This document shows positions 1-9,500 of a stretch of 64,000 nt of DNA, piece after piece. How positions within the stretch are numbered: the first letter of the stretch is position 1; each line of letters starts with the position of its first letter. Origin of the DNA: Mycteria americana (Eukaryota; Chordata; Aves; Ciconiiformes; Ciconiidae); contig NC_134366.1 of assembly GCF_035582795.1 (NCBI RefSeq), positions 1,500,501 through 1,564,500 of the forward strand. Reading direction: 5' to 3'. The notes beneath the pieces were generated by a model. The model was not told the DNA's origin and did no database searches. It was given only the letters and a program-made list of their open reading frames with translations. The position numbers and the translations under genes were made by a program.

Positions 1-1622
1 CTGGGGACAGGTCCTAGGTCCATCTCTCCCAGGAGCCCATCCCTACCAGGAACAGGGGGCACCCACAGGGGTATGGGAAAGAGAATAAGCAGGGTGTGAG
101 CTGTGTGACCCCTTTCCTAAATGCACAGTGACCCCATTTCTAGCCAACACGTAGTGGGGGACAGAACGGCTTTAGCTCTTTAGAAGGAAAACAGAAAAGG
201 AACTCTTTTGTCTCCAGGCGTCTGATTCTTTTGACTGTAAATCTCAGTGAAGCATTTTCTTTACTCCCTTCTAGAAAGGCATGTGAAGAGTTTTCAAGCT
301 GATCAAAGACAGGTTCTTCCCATCCTACTGAAATGAGTTCCCTTGAGGGTATGAATAACAAACATGATGTGAGGAAAAAAAAAAATGTTGTGAGTTTACT
401 TTTAAACAGAATGTTGTGACCTACCAGACTGTGGAAGATTTCAGATACAGATACAGACCTATATAGGAAAGAGCAAAAAACCCAACCCAACCCAAACCCC
501 TTTGGATAAAGTGATGCACCTAATGAGGTCAACAGGAAAACCTTGACTGACTGCGTGGGTCCAGGATGTCCCTCTTTGGGGAAAAGAGGAAATCCATCAC
601 TCGTCACTTTTATTAACTCAAGTTCCTCAGTGTATTCATTCATAGAAACTCCCTTAATGGTTTCCAGCCCTGGATTTCTTGCCATGGCATCAGTTCTAGC
701 CCCCGAGATGAATGAAGCGTGCCTTTTAGCAATGCTTTGCAGCTGTGTCAAGTTGTTGATGTTACAGGCAGAAATCTTCAGGCAGAGGATAAACAGTGTC
801 CCTGCTAATGTTGCGCAGCGCTGGTTTCTTCTCTTGTTCCTTTTACTGGGCAGTTCACTGCAGCTTCCCAGTCAGTGTCACTGGCCCTGCTGAGGCCCTT
901 ACTGGTTCTGGGAGGGAACCAGCTCATCTTTCTCTGGAGGTTTGTTTCCTACTTAGAACCATTTTCCCTTTCCCAGACTAGCTCTTCATTTACTGTTCTA
1001 ACCCATTTCTCCAGGGTGTGCATCTTTTACTCTTGGCTTGATTCGGTTTGGCCACCTGCCTTTTATCACACCAGAATTTCACTGTCACCTTCTCCAGGCT
1101 ACTCATGAACTGCCACAGAAGGTGACCTAAGAATCTGCTAGAAATATCCTCAAATCTGGCATGAAAACGTTATACACAAGCTGATATCTTACAAAATCGT
1201 ACTTCCATTCAACCCATGTTCCTCTTCAGTGCACTCACGCCTTCCAGACGGTTCCCTGGAGAAGCGTGGGCATGGACATCAGCTAGCGGGGCTCAGGGGA
1301 GACCACGCTGAAGCTCAGACCTCCTTCAAGCTGTGACATTATCTTGCGGTGGAAGGGAGACTATCCTGTGGGCAGTTATGGGCAGAGCAGGGCCATGAGA
1401 AGACAGCTGAGGGAACCCCCTTTGGGGCTTTACACTTGCAGATGGATTTTGCCCAAAGTCCTGCCCAAATCTGCTCACCTAAGGTGTGGAAGGGGGGACC
1501 TCTCACTTCAGAGCCTTCGGAGAGATTGTTGAATCAGCGTTCAATGCGGTAAACGGGATCGGTTGACCTCTGTGTCTCCAGACGTGCGTTTTTCACGGGG
1601 AGCGGGGTCTTTCTGCTGGCAG
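1..1622. other. Presumed KIF9 intron, no coding exon recognised
   Basis: This stretch lies upstream of the first recognisable KIF9 exon and ends in a good acceptor (pyrimidine-rich run, then CAG at 1620-1622). I searched it for the preceding KIF9 coding exon and found no convincing match, so that exon is probably outside the window. It contains a short telomere-like run of CCCAA units near 479-500 and A-rich patches near 374-384. Scattered short open frames on both strands look like chance. Confidence 0.5.
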
Positions 1623-1727
1623 GAGGAAGACGAGCAGGAGAGGTTTGAGCGGATGCAGGAGACAACGCTGCCAGCCTGCCCAGCTTCAGTCTCGTTCTAC
1701 AAGGCGAAAATGAAGACTGATCAAAAG
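1623..1727 (+). CDS. KIF9: KIF9 penultimate coding exon (kinesin C-terminal tail)
   Basis: This 105-nt exon (35 codons, phase 0 at both ends) sits between a CAG acceptor (1620-1622) and a donor AAG|GTAATC at 1728. It encodes an acidic start (EEDEQERFERMQ) followed by SVSFYKAKMKTDQK. From memory of the family this aligns well with the human KIF9 tail, which has a DDQD..F..LQQ segment followed by SISFYNAKVK..QK. KIF9 is a kinesin-9 motor of motile cilia and flagella; this tail lies far from the motor domain, which is outside the window. It joins in frame to the exon at 2386. KIF9 also precedes SETD2 on the same strand in human, which supports the call. Confidence 0.85.
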
Positions 1728-2385
1728 GTAATCACAGCTGGGCCCAGTTCCACCCACCCCTGCCGATGCGCGGTGGGAGAGCGATTCTGCGCCTCGCAGC
1801 CAGGTGGGGTGGAGGATTCTTCTGGAACGGATGCTGTTTTGGCCGTAGCCTTTTGAAAGATGCTAGTTTGGTTCCGTAGCACAACTAAGCTCTTTGAAAA
1901 GTTCTTTGTCGCTGGCTGATGTAAAGGTCCCACCCTGTGCTGGTCTTCTGCTAAAAACCAATCTCAGCGCTTCTCACTTACACTTCCTTCCTGGCAAGGG
2001 CTCACCATAAGATACCACCGAGGCCCTGAGCTTAGCAGGACTTCAAAAAGATTGGGTGTTTATGAGAGTAACGGGGCTGCGCAACTCCGTCAGTAAGGAT
2101 TTTTAAGGAAAACATCTCAAAACCAGCACTTCAATGCTCAGGAGGAGAATTTCCCAGGGCTTTTTGTGCCCTCCTTTGAGCCTGCTGGGATCCACCACCG
2201 GTAGAGCAATGCGGGGTCTGATGGGGCTTATTTGGGCAGCTTTTTCCAGCACCACTTGGGAAGGTTAGGAAGGTATTTATTTTTCGTTTTTTGTTTTTTT
2301 TTCCGGAAAAAAGCTTTTATAGGTGAGAATTCTGCTCTGAAAACTGAGCTCATGTTAATGACCCTGTTTTGTTTTCTGTTGCCAG
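1728..2385. other. KIF9: KIF9 last intron
   Basis: This 658-nt intron has donor GTAATC and acceptor GCCAG, with a T-rich tract ending around 2380. I see no other gene or repeat in it beyond a T-rich patch at about 2278-2303. Confidence 0.75.
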
Positions 2386-2493
2386 CACACGTACACCAGA
2401 ACCATGTCGTCTCTCGAGCAAATGCGCAAGAAACCCGGGCTCATCACAGCTGCTGGGAAGAATAAACCCCTGTCGTTTCTGCACGTCATGTAG
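2386..2493 (+). CDS. KIF9: KIF9 terminal coding exon with stop codon
   Basis: The exon starts directly after the acceptor GCCAG (2381-2385) and runs 36 codons to TAG at 2491-2493. Its first residues, HTYTRTMSSLEQMRKK, correspond to the final residues of human KIF9 (HNYLKTM.GLQ...RK). The bird frame continues about 19 residues further (from PGLITAAG to FLHVM) before the stop, so the C terminus is longer than I remember for human. The phase matches the exon ending at 1727. A poly(A) signal follows within 100 nt. Confidence is high for the gene and slightly lower for the exact C terminus. Confidence 0.85.
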   Translation, partial: HTYTRTMSSLEQMRKKPGLITAAGKNKPLSFLHVM

Positions 2494-2584
2494 CAGATGC
2501 GGGCTCAGCCTGGAACCCAGCATTTAATAAGTCAACTCACCTCAGAAAGTGCCTCGCGTTCATGTCCGCAATAGATTTCTCAAA

Positions 2585-2590
2585 AATAAA
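2585..2590 (+). terminator. KIF9: KIF9 poly(A) signal
   Basis: A canonical AATAAA lies 92 nt after the KIF9 stop, followed by an A-rich stretch (about 2601-2616) and a T/G-rich segment (2630-2640), the usual arrangement around a cleavage site. Another AATAAA at 2461-2466 is inside the coding exon and too early to be the main signal. Confidence 0.65.
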
Positions 2591-2619
2591 CAGTAGGGGG
2601 GAAAAAAACCAAAAACCAA

Positions 2620-5149
2620 CCCTACCCAATTTTTGTGCAGCTAGACTGACGGTTATTGGTAATCAAACGCGCTGTTTAGACAGGAAACAAGCCAGGGAGT
2701 TCAAATAGCAACGCTTGTTTTTCTGAGCGTCTCTGGAAAACGCAGCGTCACAACAGAGAGGTGGGTCGTGGACAGCCTGGGCTGCTTCTGCCTCCCTCCT
2801 TCCCAGTGCTGGAGGCAAGGCCCTCCTGGGCTTGTTCTCGACGGAGTGTCGAGTCACATCTTTGCTAGTTTGATGTTCTCAAGGTGGATCCTGAGGAGCC
2901 AAGTCTGGATGAGAGTGAGTCCTCCCTGGGATCGAAGCAACCCCGGGGCGTTTGCTCTCCCGGAGAGAGGAAGGGGCTGGAGAGGCGCAGGCAGCAGAGA
3001 AGCGTTTCCATCAGCTGCCTGGCGTTAGACGCGGCAGCATTGATTTACGGCAGCCTCCCCACCCCGGCGCAGCAGGAATAGGGCAGTGTTTGCCCACTGC
3101 TTTCCGGGAAGGCAATTCAGATCCAGGGGGAGATCACGCTGCCCAGCAACTGGAAAGCTCCAGAGGATCCCACGCTGCTGCTTCGCTTGCTGAGCCGAGC
3201 GTGCTGAAGGCCTGCTGGAAGTCCTCCTCCTCCTTCTCCTCCTCCTCCTCCAGCACCGGTGGAGGTGGAAGGCTGACTCCAGCTTGGCACATGCCAGGGA
3301 AATTCATATACCAAATATCCAACCAAGAGAGTCCCATCTCCTCCTACTGCTGCGAACGGTTCACCACCACACCAGTCTTGCCAGGGGCAGGGCCGGCCCG
3401 GTCCCGCGATTTCCCAAAATGATGAGAGACGCGGGATCTCACAGGGCTCCCTCCAACACCCAGCTCGCCCAGGGTGCAGAGCAAGTCGCGCCCGTGGGCT
3501 GGCCGTGCCGCTGGGTGCCCTGATGTCTGGGCGTACGGGTCTGCCTGGAGAAGGTAATGAAACAACAAAAATTAATTTAATACCCGCCTGGGCAATGATA
3601 GCAGCACGCGCCCTCTCGGGCAGCTCTGGTGATGGCAGGCATTTCCTCAAGCCTAACCTGCCATCGGTGTCAGCCCTCCCGTTGCTCCTCTCCGCCTGTA
3701 CCACAGCCGTGGCTCCCAGGAGCCGCATATGGACGTGGGTCCACATATATGTATGTATGTGCTGGTCAGGCTGCAGGCTTGGCTTAAAGGAGCTCTCGGG
3801 CTCCTCCTTGGGGTTTCCGCTTCTGCTCTCTGCAAGGAATAAAAATGTCAGCCACGATTTTTGGGTCTACTACGCGTTTCGGGTGGCCCGCGGTGTTTGT
3901 CCTCTGTCACCGCAGCTGGTGGGTGCCGCTCGCCGGAGCGGTGAACGCGCAGGGTCCGGTCTGCGTTCAGAGCTGCCGTAACCGCCAGCGGCACTGCTGC
4001 GGGCAGGAGTCGCTTCTTTATCCCTCCGGGAGGTTGTGGAGCCCCGAGAGCTTCAAAATTATTTGGGGAGCTGGAAGAGTGATGTTGAAAGCCCCAAAAT
4101 GCAGCACCCGCGCTCCACGGCCATCAGGAACATCCTGGCCAAAGCCTGGTGGATGACTGGGCTTACTGGAAAACCTGCTGGCACATCACTGGGGTTACTG
4201 GAAAATCCGCCGGCTGGAGCTTTACGGAGCGACGCTGGCTGGGCCCCGCTGAGCGACGGGATGGGGGACAAACAGCCCCCGCTGCCAAAACCGGCACCAG
4301 CCGTGGCGGGAGCATCCCAAAATTCAAGCATCCCGGGTCGGAGGTTTTCCACAGGCCACCCCCGTTTACATGAAATGCTGGGAAAATTAATTAGTCCAAG
4401 CTGTTCGGTTTGGTTTAATTTGTTGCAGCTCACTTCTGTTCCTGTAACGGCACCTGCGCCCCAGAAGTGCTGCGGATAACAGTCTAGAAATCACCTTTTC
4501 TTTGTGATTATCGAATTCCAGCGGCTTATAAAGCTGCTGGAAATTCAACCCAGGCTGAATTTCCCAAGAAAACGCTTCTGCGTGAACTGAGCTAAGCCTT
4601 CCTTCGACCTTCTCCTCCGTCCACCCGTCCTTGCCTTCCCCCTCGTGCTTCCGCCTGGGTGCTGCTCAGTGCCACCCACCCCGTCCCTGCAGGTCCCTGT
4701 GCCCCTGCTGCCCACGCGGTGGTCCCAAATCTGGAAAAGAAGAAAAAAAATAAAAGCAAGAAATCTCAATTTTGGATGCTGCAGATGTCGTTTTGAGGCT
4801 CCCGCGTGAGCAGGAAGCAGGAAGGTCCATACTGCACCCCAAAAGCAGGCGGGGATCCGGGGGTGCTCTGGCACCTCCTCACTGGAGGAGCTCTCCCTGG
4901 GGATTGGGAAGTTGGTGAAATAAAACCATTTTTGAAAGGACAAGGGCAGTTTTTAGTGATTTTGTGGCGTTTGTCTCTGAAACGTGGCCTGGGCGCCGGC
5001 AGGGCCTGGGGACAGGCACCGCCCCGGGGCGCGGAGACCTGGGTGCCTCCTTAGAGCGGGGGACCGGGGTGGGCGCGGGAGAGCGGGTCTGGGCGGCTGG
5101 CGGGGGCCCGGGGGTGCCGGTGTCCGGGCTGCGATCCCAGGGCTGTCGC
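2620..5149. other. KIF9-SETD2 intergenic region
   Basis: No gene is supported here. GC content and CpG frequency rise towards SETD2. There is a TCC-rich microsatellite at 3222-3251 and a degenerate short tandem duplication around 4156-4218 (two copies of a motif containing TTACTGGAAAA). Several open frames (for example 2884-3081 +) have mildly protein-like composition but lack convincing splice context or family match. Confidence 0.5.
3222..3251. repeat. TCC microsatellite
   Basis: Ten or so TCC units with one TTC interruption, lying in the KIF9-SETD2 spacer. Confidence 0.85.
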
Positions 5150-6085
5150 AGGTGTGATCCTGGGGGAGATCCTGGGGTGCCAGTGTCCTGGGAGTGATCC
5201 CGAGGCGCCGGTGATCCCCGGGTGCCGGTGAGCCCGGGGGTGTTGGTGTCCCGCGGTGCCAGTGTCTGGGCGTCGGGGTGATCCCGGGGGTGACCCGGGA
5301 GTGCCAGCGGTGCCAGGGGAGATTCCGGGGATGCTGGTGATCCTGAAGTGCTGGTGATCCCAGGGGGGATCCTGGGGGTGTTGGTGATCCTGGGGGTGAT
5401 CCCGGAGTGCCAGTGATCCCGGGGGTGCTGACGTCCTGGGGTGCGGGTGCCCCGCGGTACAGGAGATCCCACGGGTGCTGGTGATCCCAGTTCCCCGGGG
5501 TGCTGGTATCCTGGGGGTGACCCTGGTGTGCCGTGGGTGATCTGGGGTGCTGGTGATCCTGGTGGTGATCCCAGTGAGATCCTGGTGTGGTCCCAGTGAT
5601 CCTGGGGAGATCTTGGTGATCCCATGGCTGATGCTGGTGTGGTGCCAGTGATCATGGGGAGATCTGGGTGATCCCGGAGGTCATCCCAGTGTGGTCCCAG
5701 TGATTCCGGGGAGATCTCGGTGATCCTGGGGGTGATCCTGGTGAGATCTCGGTGATCCTGGGGATGATCCCGGGGAGACCTTGGTGATCCCGGGGGTGAT
5801 CCCGGTGAGGTCCGAGTGATCCCAGGGAGATCTCGGTGATCCCGGGGGTGATCCCGGTGAGATCTCGGTGATCCCGGGGGTGATGCCGGGGGTGATCCCG
5901 GGGAGACCTCGGTGATCCCGGAGGTGATCCTGGTGTGGTCCCAGTGATCTCGGGGGTGATCTCGGTGAGGTCCGAGTGATCCCGGGGAGATCTCGGTGCT
6001 CCCGGGGGTGATCCCGGTGTGGTCCCAGTGATGCCGGGGGTGATCCCGGTGCGGCCCCGGTGATCCCGGCGGTCCCGCGGCGGGT
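5150..6085. repeat. GC-rich minisatellite upstream of the SETD2 promoter
   Basis: This is about 0.9 kb of degenerate tandem repeats built on a roughly 12-bp unit like GGTGATCCCGGG, with variants such as GAGATCTCGGT and GTGGTCCCAGT. The variants combine into longer repeats of about 36 bp in the better-preserved part (about 5690-6050). Because the unit length is a multiple of three and lacks stop codons, several frames stay open through the whole array, mainly on the minus strand. The array ends where the CpG island of SETD2 begins. The edges are approximate, and copies at the left end (5150-5500) are more diverged. Confidence 0.85.
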
Positions 6086-6176
6086 CCCGGTGTGGCCCCG
6101 GTGGCCCCCTGCCTGATCCCGGGGATCCCGCGGCCGGTCCCGGCCTGGCCCCGGCGGAGCCGCTGCCCGCCCGGGG

Positions 6177-6208
6177 GGAGCGGAGCGGAGCGGAGCGGAG
6201 CGGAGCGG
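6177..6208. repeat. CGGAG pentamer repeat
   Basis: About six consecutive CGGAG units within the CpG island, upstream of the SETD2 start codon and possibly in the 5' UTR. Confidence 0.85.
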
Positions 6209-6314
6209 CAGCGGGCTGGGGAGCGGCGGCGCGGCGGCGCGGCGGGGAGGAGCCGGGCGGCCGGGGCGGACTCGGCGGCGGGCGGCGGGCAGGGCAGGGC
6301 AGGGCACGGCGCGG

Positions 6315-6368
6315 ATGGCGGGGCCCCGCCGGCGGCCGCTGCAGCGCGGGGCCCGGCGGAGGATGTGA
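6315..6368 (+). other. Possible SETD2 upstream ORF (17 codons)
   Basis: An ATG at 6315 (context GCGGATGG, with G at +4) opens a 17-codon frame rich in arginine and ends at TGA 6366-6368, about 145 nt before the SETD2 ATG and in a different frame. It matters only if transcription starts upstream of 6315, which is not known. Confidence 0.35.
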
Positions 6369-6434
6369 GGCGGCGGCGGCGGAGCCGAGCCCCCGCCGGG
6401 CTCGGAGGGCGGAGAGGGGCCTCCCCCGCGGCGC

Positions 6435-6464
6435 GGCCCGGCCCGGCCCGGCCCGGCCCGGCCC
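6435..6464. repeat. GGCCC pentamer repeat
   Basis: Six perfect GGCCC units close upstream of the SETD2 start codon, likely in the 5' UTR; they would make a very GC-rich leader. Confidence 0.85.
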
Positions 6465-6511
6465 TGCCCGCCCGAGGGGCCGCGCCTGCCCCCGACAGCG
6501 GCCGCCCGACC

Positions 6512-6549
6512 ATGGGGGACTTCTACGACCCGGAGCACCCCACCCCGGA
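6512..6549 (+). CDS. SETD2: SETD2 exon 1, coding part with start codon
   Basis: The ATG at 6512 has a strong start context (A at -3, G at +4) and opens [12 protein letters not shown], which matches the conserved SETD2 N terminus. The donor is GA|GTAAGC with GT at 6550-6551, leaving phase 2. Human SETD2 has an annotated start 11 codons earlier (MKQLQ...); no equivalent ATG is present here, so this internal methionine is chosen. The frame stays open upstream to about 6092, which is expected in such GC-rich DNA. If intron 1 is kept, the next codon is TAA. Confidence 0.93.
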
Positions 6550-9500
6550 GTAAGCGCGGGCCGCGCCGGCGGCCGCCCCGACCGCTGCCCCCGCCGCGGC
6601 CTAGGGCCTGCCGGGCCCGGCCGAGCCGCGCCGCGCCGCGCCGGGCCGCCCGCCCCGCGGGGAGCCGCCGGGGCCGGGCAGCGGGAGGGTGGGGGGCCGG
6701 GGCGCCGCTGCCGCTGCCCCTTCCCTCCCTCCCCGGGGCGCGGCGGGCGGGCGGCCGGGGTAGGCCGCGCATCCCCGGCCTTGCGTGAGCGCCGCGGCCG
6801 GGCGCCGGCGGGCGGAGGCCGGGCGGCGCGGCGGCGCGGGGGGGGGGGGGACCGGGGGAGGGCGCGGGGCGGCGGGCGCTGCCGCCGGCCGGGGGTGGCG
6901 GGGGTCCGCCCCTGCCCTCCCTCGCCTGCCCTGGGGGCGGCGGGGCCCGGGCCCCCGGCCCGGTGGGGCTCGCGGTGCCGCCCGCCCCGCGGTGGGAGGC
7001 CGGGCGGTGAGTGCGGACGTGTCCCGGCCTCCCCGGGGGGCCATTTTTCCGCACCTTTATAATTATTATTATGATTTTTTTTTTTTTTTTTACCCCGGTG
7101 TGCGGGGGAGTTACCGAGTCCCTTCTTTATTTTGCCCTTTGAATCCTCTCTCCAACAGCCCCGGGTCGGCCCCTGCCCTGACCCCATTTTCTGACAGGAG
7201 GAAGGAGCCAGGCCAAAGGGGGGAGAGCAGCCTAATGGCCGGTGAACTCTGGTTCTCCTCTCCGCTGGGGATTTGCGCTAACCCCCCCCAACACGCCAGG
7301 GCCGCCGGCTTTATCGCTTCTTCTGAGCAAGCCGTTCAGGTCCTGCTGGTAGCGGTGGGAGCTCCCCCCCCCCCCCCCCCTTGTTGGTTCTGAACGCTAT
7401 TTTTACGTTTTTAGACTTCCTTCGCGAAGGATTCGGGTGCTTCATAAACTTTGCGCGTGCGGCATCCCCGACGTGCGGCCGGCTCTGGGGTGGAAGGAGG
7501 CAGACACCTGGCATGTAGCACACCTCCGTGCAATGGTTGGAGTGGAGGCAAAGCTAAAAATGGCGCGTTTTGAGCAAGGACAACAGAGCAAACCTTTTTT
7601 GAGCGAATGCTACGAGTTCTGTCTGTGCCCACCTGGAGCAGCTGAGGATCTGTTTCAGCTGAAACGATGCCCGTGGCCGAGCCTTCTAAAATTAGCGAGA
7701 GACGGAGGATTTCATTTTGAATCCAGGTTGTGTTTTGCTAGACGTGGCTCCTGCTTTTCTCTCGGGATGGGAGAGCCTGGAGCAAGCCCTGCGCCTGATT
7801 TACCTGAGCTTAATCCCGGCGGGGAGCGACGGTCCCATCCTGAGTGACCCTCCGGGTTCAAACGCCTTTACTATCCCTCCACAAAGTTTTAGCCTAATTT
7901 AGGTATTTCACCTTTTTAGTTTTGAGCGTGAGGGATCCTGTCCCCGGGGGCTGGGGTGGCATTTGGTGTCAAACCAAGCGTCGCCCTGAGCTGGACGGTT
8001 AAAAGCGTACAGGAGATATCACGCTGCCCCTTGTTGTCTAAAACAATCTCGAGCGTCGCAAACCCGGGCTCTTGCAAGAAGCCAGAGCAGTTTCTCTAAC
8101 GACTTTTTGAAAGAGAGACTCATTTATTGGTCTGACTTTGGGGTTTTCTTGGGGCGTGCGTTCCGGGTTGGGACTCTGAAAGCTGTCAGGAGGCGTTCAG
8201 ATGTTTTTAGGAGCCTTGTTTCCCTGGGCCCGCCTCGAAGCCCGGGAGTCGCGTTCGCTGCTTCGTTAACGGCGTGTCTTATTTCGGACGTGCTTTTCCC
8301 AGCGCGTGTGCTTTTAGCTTGAGCAAAGGATTCTTTGCGGTAGCTCAGCAATGGGTTTTCTTCGGAGGCGGGGGTACCTCGAGGTTCATCGTCTCCTTCC
8401 TCGCTCTCGAATGTCGCGATACTAGGAGTGCGCCGTACGGCGCGTCCCGGGAACCGATTGGGTGTTTCCAAAGCGCGATCGGCTGCCGCCATGGCGGGGA
8501 GCGCAATTAAAAACAAACCGTGATGGCTGCGGGATGTTTGCTGCTGCCAGAGCCGGTGGCTTCCCCCGGTCCCGTACCCGCTGAGGGGTGTGATGAAGAG
8601 GGATGTGCACGGTTCGTTTTTCGGAGGAGTTGATTTTGTAGCTCGTAGCGTTGGAGTTGTGCTGCTGCGAGAGGTGGGGGCTTGGAGAGCGTTGGTCAGA
8701 GCCCGGTGACGCAAGCGGAGCCCGGTAAATCGGCAGGCTCAGCCATATTTTTCATGGGAATTATTCACAGAATGGTTTGGGTCAGAAGGGACCTTCCAAG
8801 ATCCGTCCCCCATGGCGTGGGCAGGGATGTCTTCCACTAAATGAGGCTGCTGAAAGCCCTGTCCAACCTGACCGTGAACACGTCCAGAGATGGAGAATCG
8901 TCGTTGCTGCGATGGAGCTCCACGCTGGCTGTAGGATATTGAGTCGGGGAGCTGGGCTACCGGCGACTCGAGTACGTGCTGATGGCATTTACCAGAGTTT
9001 TCCTACTCCGGCCGGCTTTTGCCTGGTCAGTTGCTCTCCATGTCCTACTTGGCAGCCAGAGCTCAGGTTCTTGAGAAGTTCAGCATCCAGCAAAACCAGC
9101 TCTTCTCGCCTCTTTGGGTGCTCAAATTGGGGCCAGCCTGGTTCCCTGAGCTCGGAGCTGCTGCCAAGCTCCACGTGAGGTCCACAGTTTCTCCGTGGAG
9201 CTGCCTGACACTGACCTGGACCTACTTGATGGATGTTTGTATCGTAGGCTGCGAGCAGAAGAAAGTTCATCTCCTCATGCCGTACTAGAGCTGTAGTGAA
9301 GCAGCTGATACAGGCAAACCTGCGACGAGCGAGCGCTTCCTTCGAGAAGACACCGAGATCGTCCCTGGCCGCTGCGTACCGACGGTGGAGGACCCTCTCC
9401 AACAAGTGACGCGTTGGTGGGGTCATTGCACGGGGCGAGCTGGATCGGGTTGAGACTCCCAGGGATATCTTCAGCTGGCATCTCTGCGTTGTGATGGAAA

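Larger units (their letters stand above)
6085..7050 (+). promoter_or_regulatory. SETD2: CpG island and probable SETD2 promoter
   Basis: This is the most GC-rich and CpG-dense part of the window, spanning the 5' UTR and first coding exon of SETD2. It contains GC-box-like GGGGCGG/GGGCGG motifs (for example near 6252-6290), a CGGAG pentamer run (about 6177-6208) and a GGCCC run (6435-6464). No TATA box is evident, as expected for a broadly expressed housekeeping gene. The exact transcription start cannot be set from sequence alone. Confidence 0.7.

Noticed and set aside
479-500. CCCAA repeats resembling telomeric sequence
   Set aside because: Only three or four pentamers, and the unit is not the vertebrate telomere hexamer.
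2884-3081. A + strand open frame starting near VDPEEPSLDESESSLG, with an AAG before it that could act as an acceptor
   Set aside because: Composition is mildly gene-like but I recognise no family. It lies after the KIF9 stop and poly(A) signal, and the apparent donor (GTGAGT at about 2914) would give only a tiny exon with no partner.
3083-3208. A short + frame containing EITLPSNWKAPEDP, reminiscent of the segment leading into the SETD2 WW domain
   Set aside because: The resemblance is over a few residues only, no WW signature tryptophans follow, and the true WW exon should lie beyond 64000. Taken as coincidence.
8124-8714. A 196-codon minus-strand frame in intron 1
   Set aside because: It lies in GC-rich, CpG-rich promoter-proximal DNA where stops are rare. 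A frame this long is expected about once by chance in a window this size. No family match or splice context.
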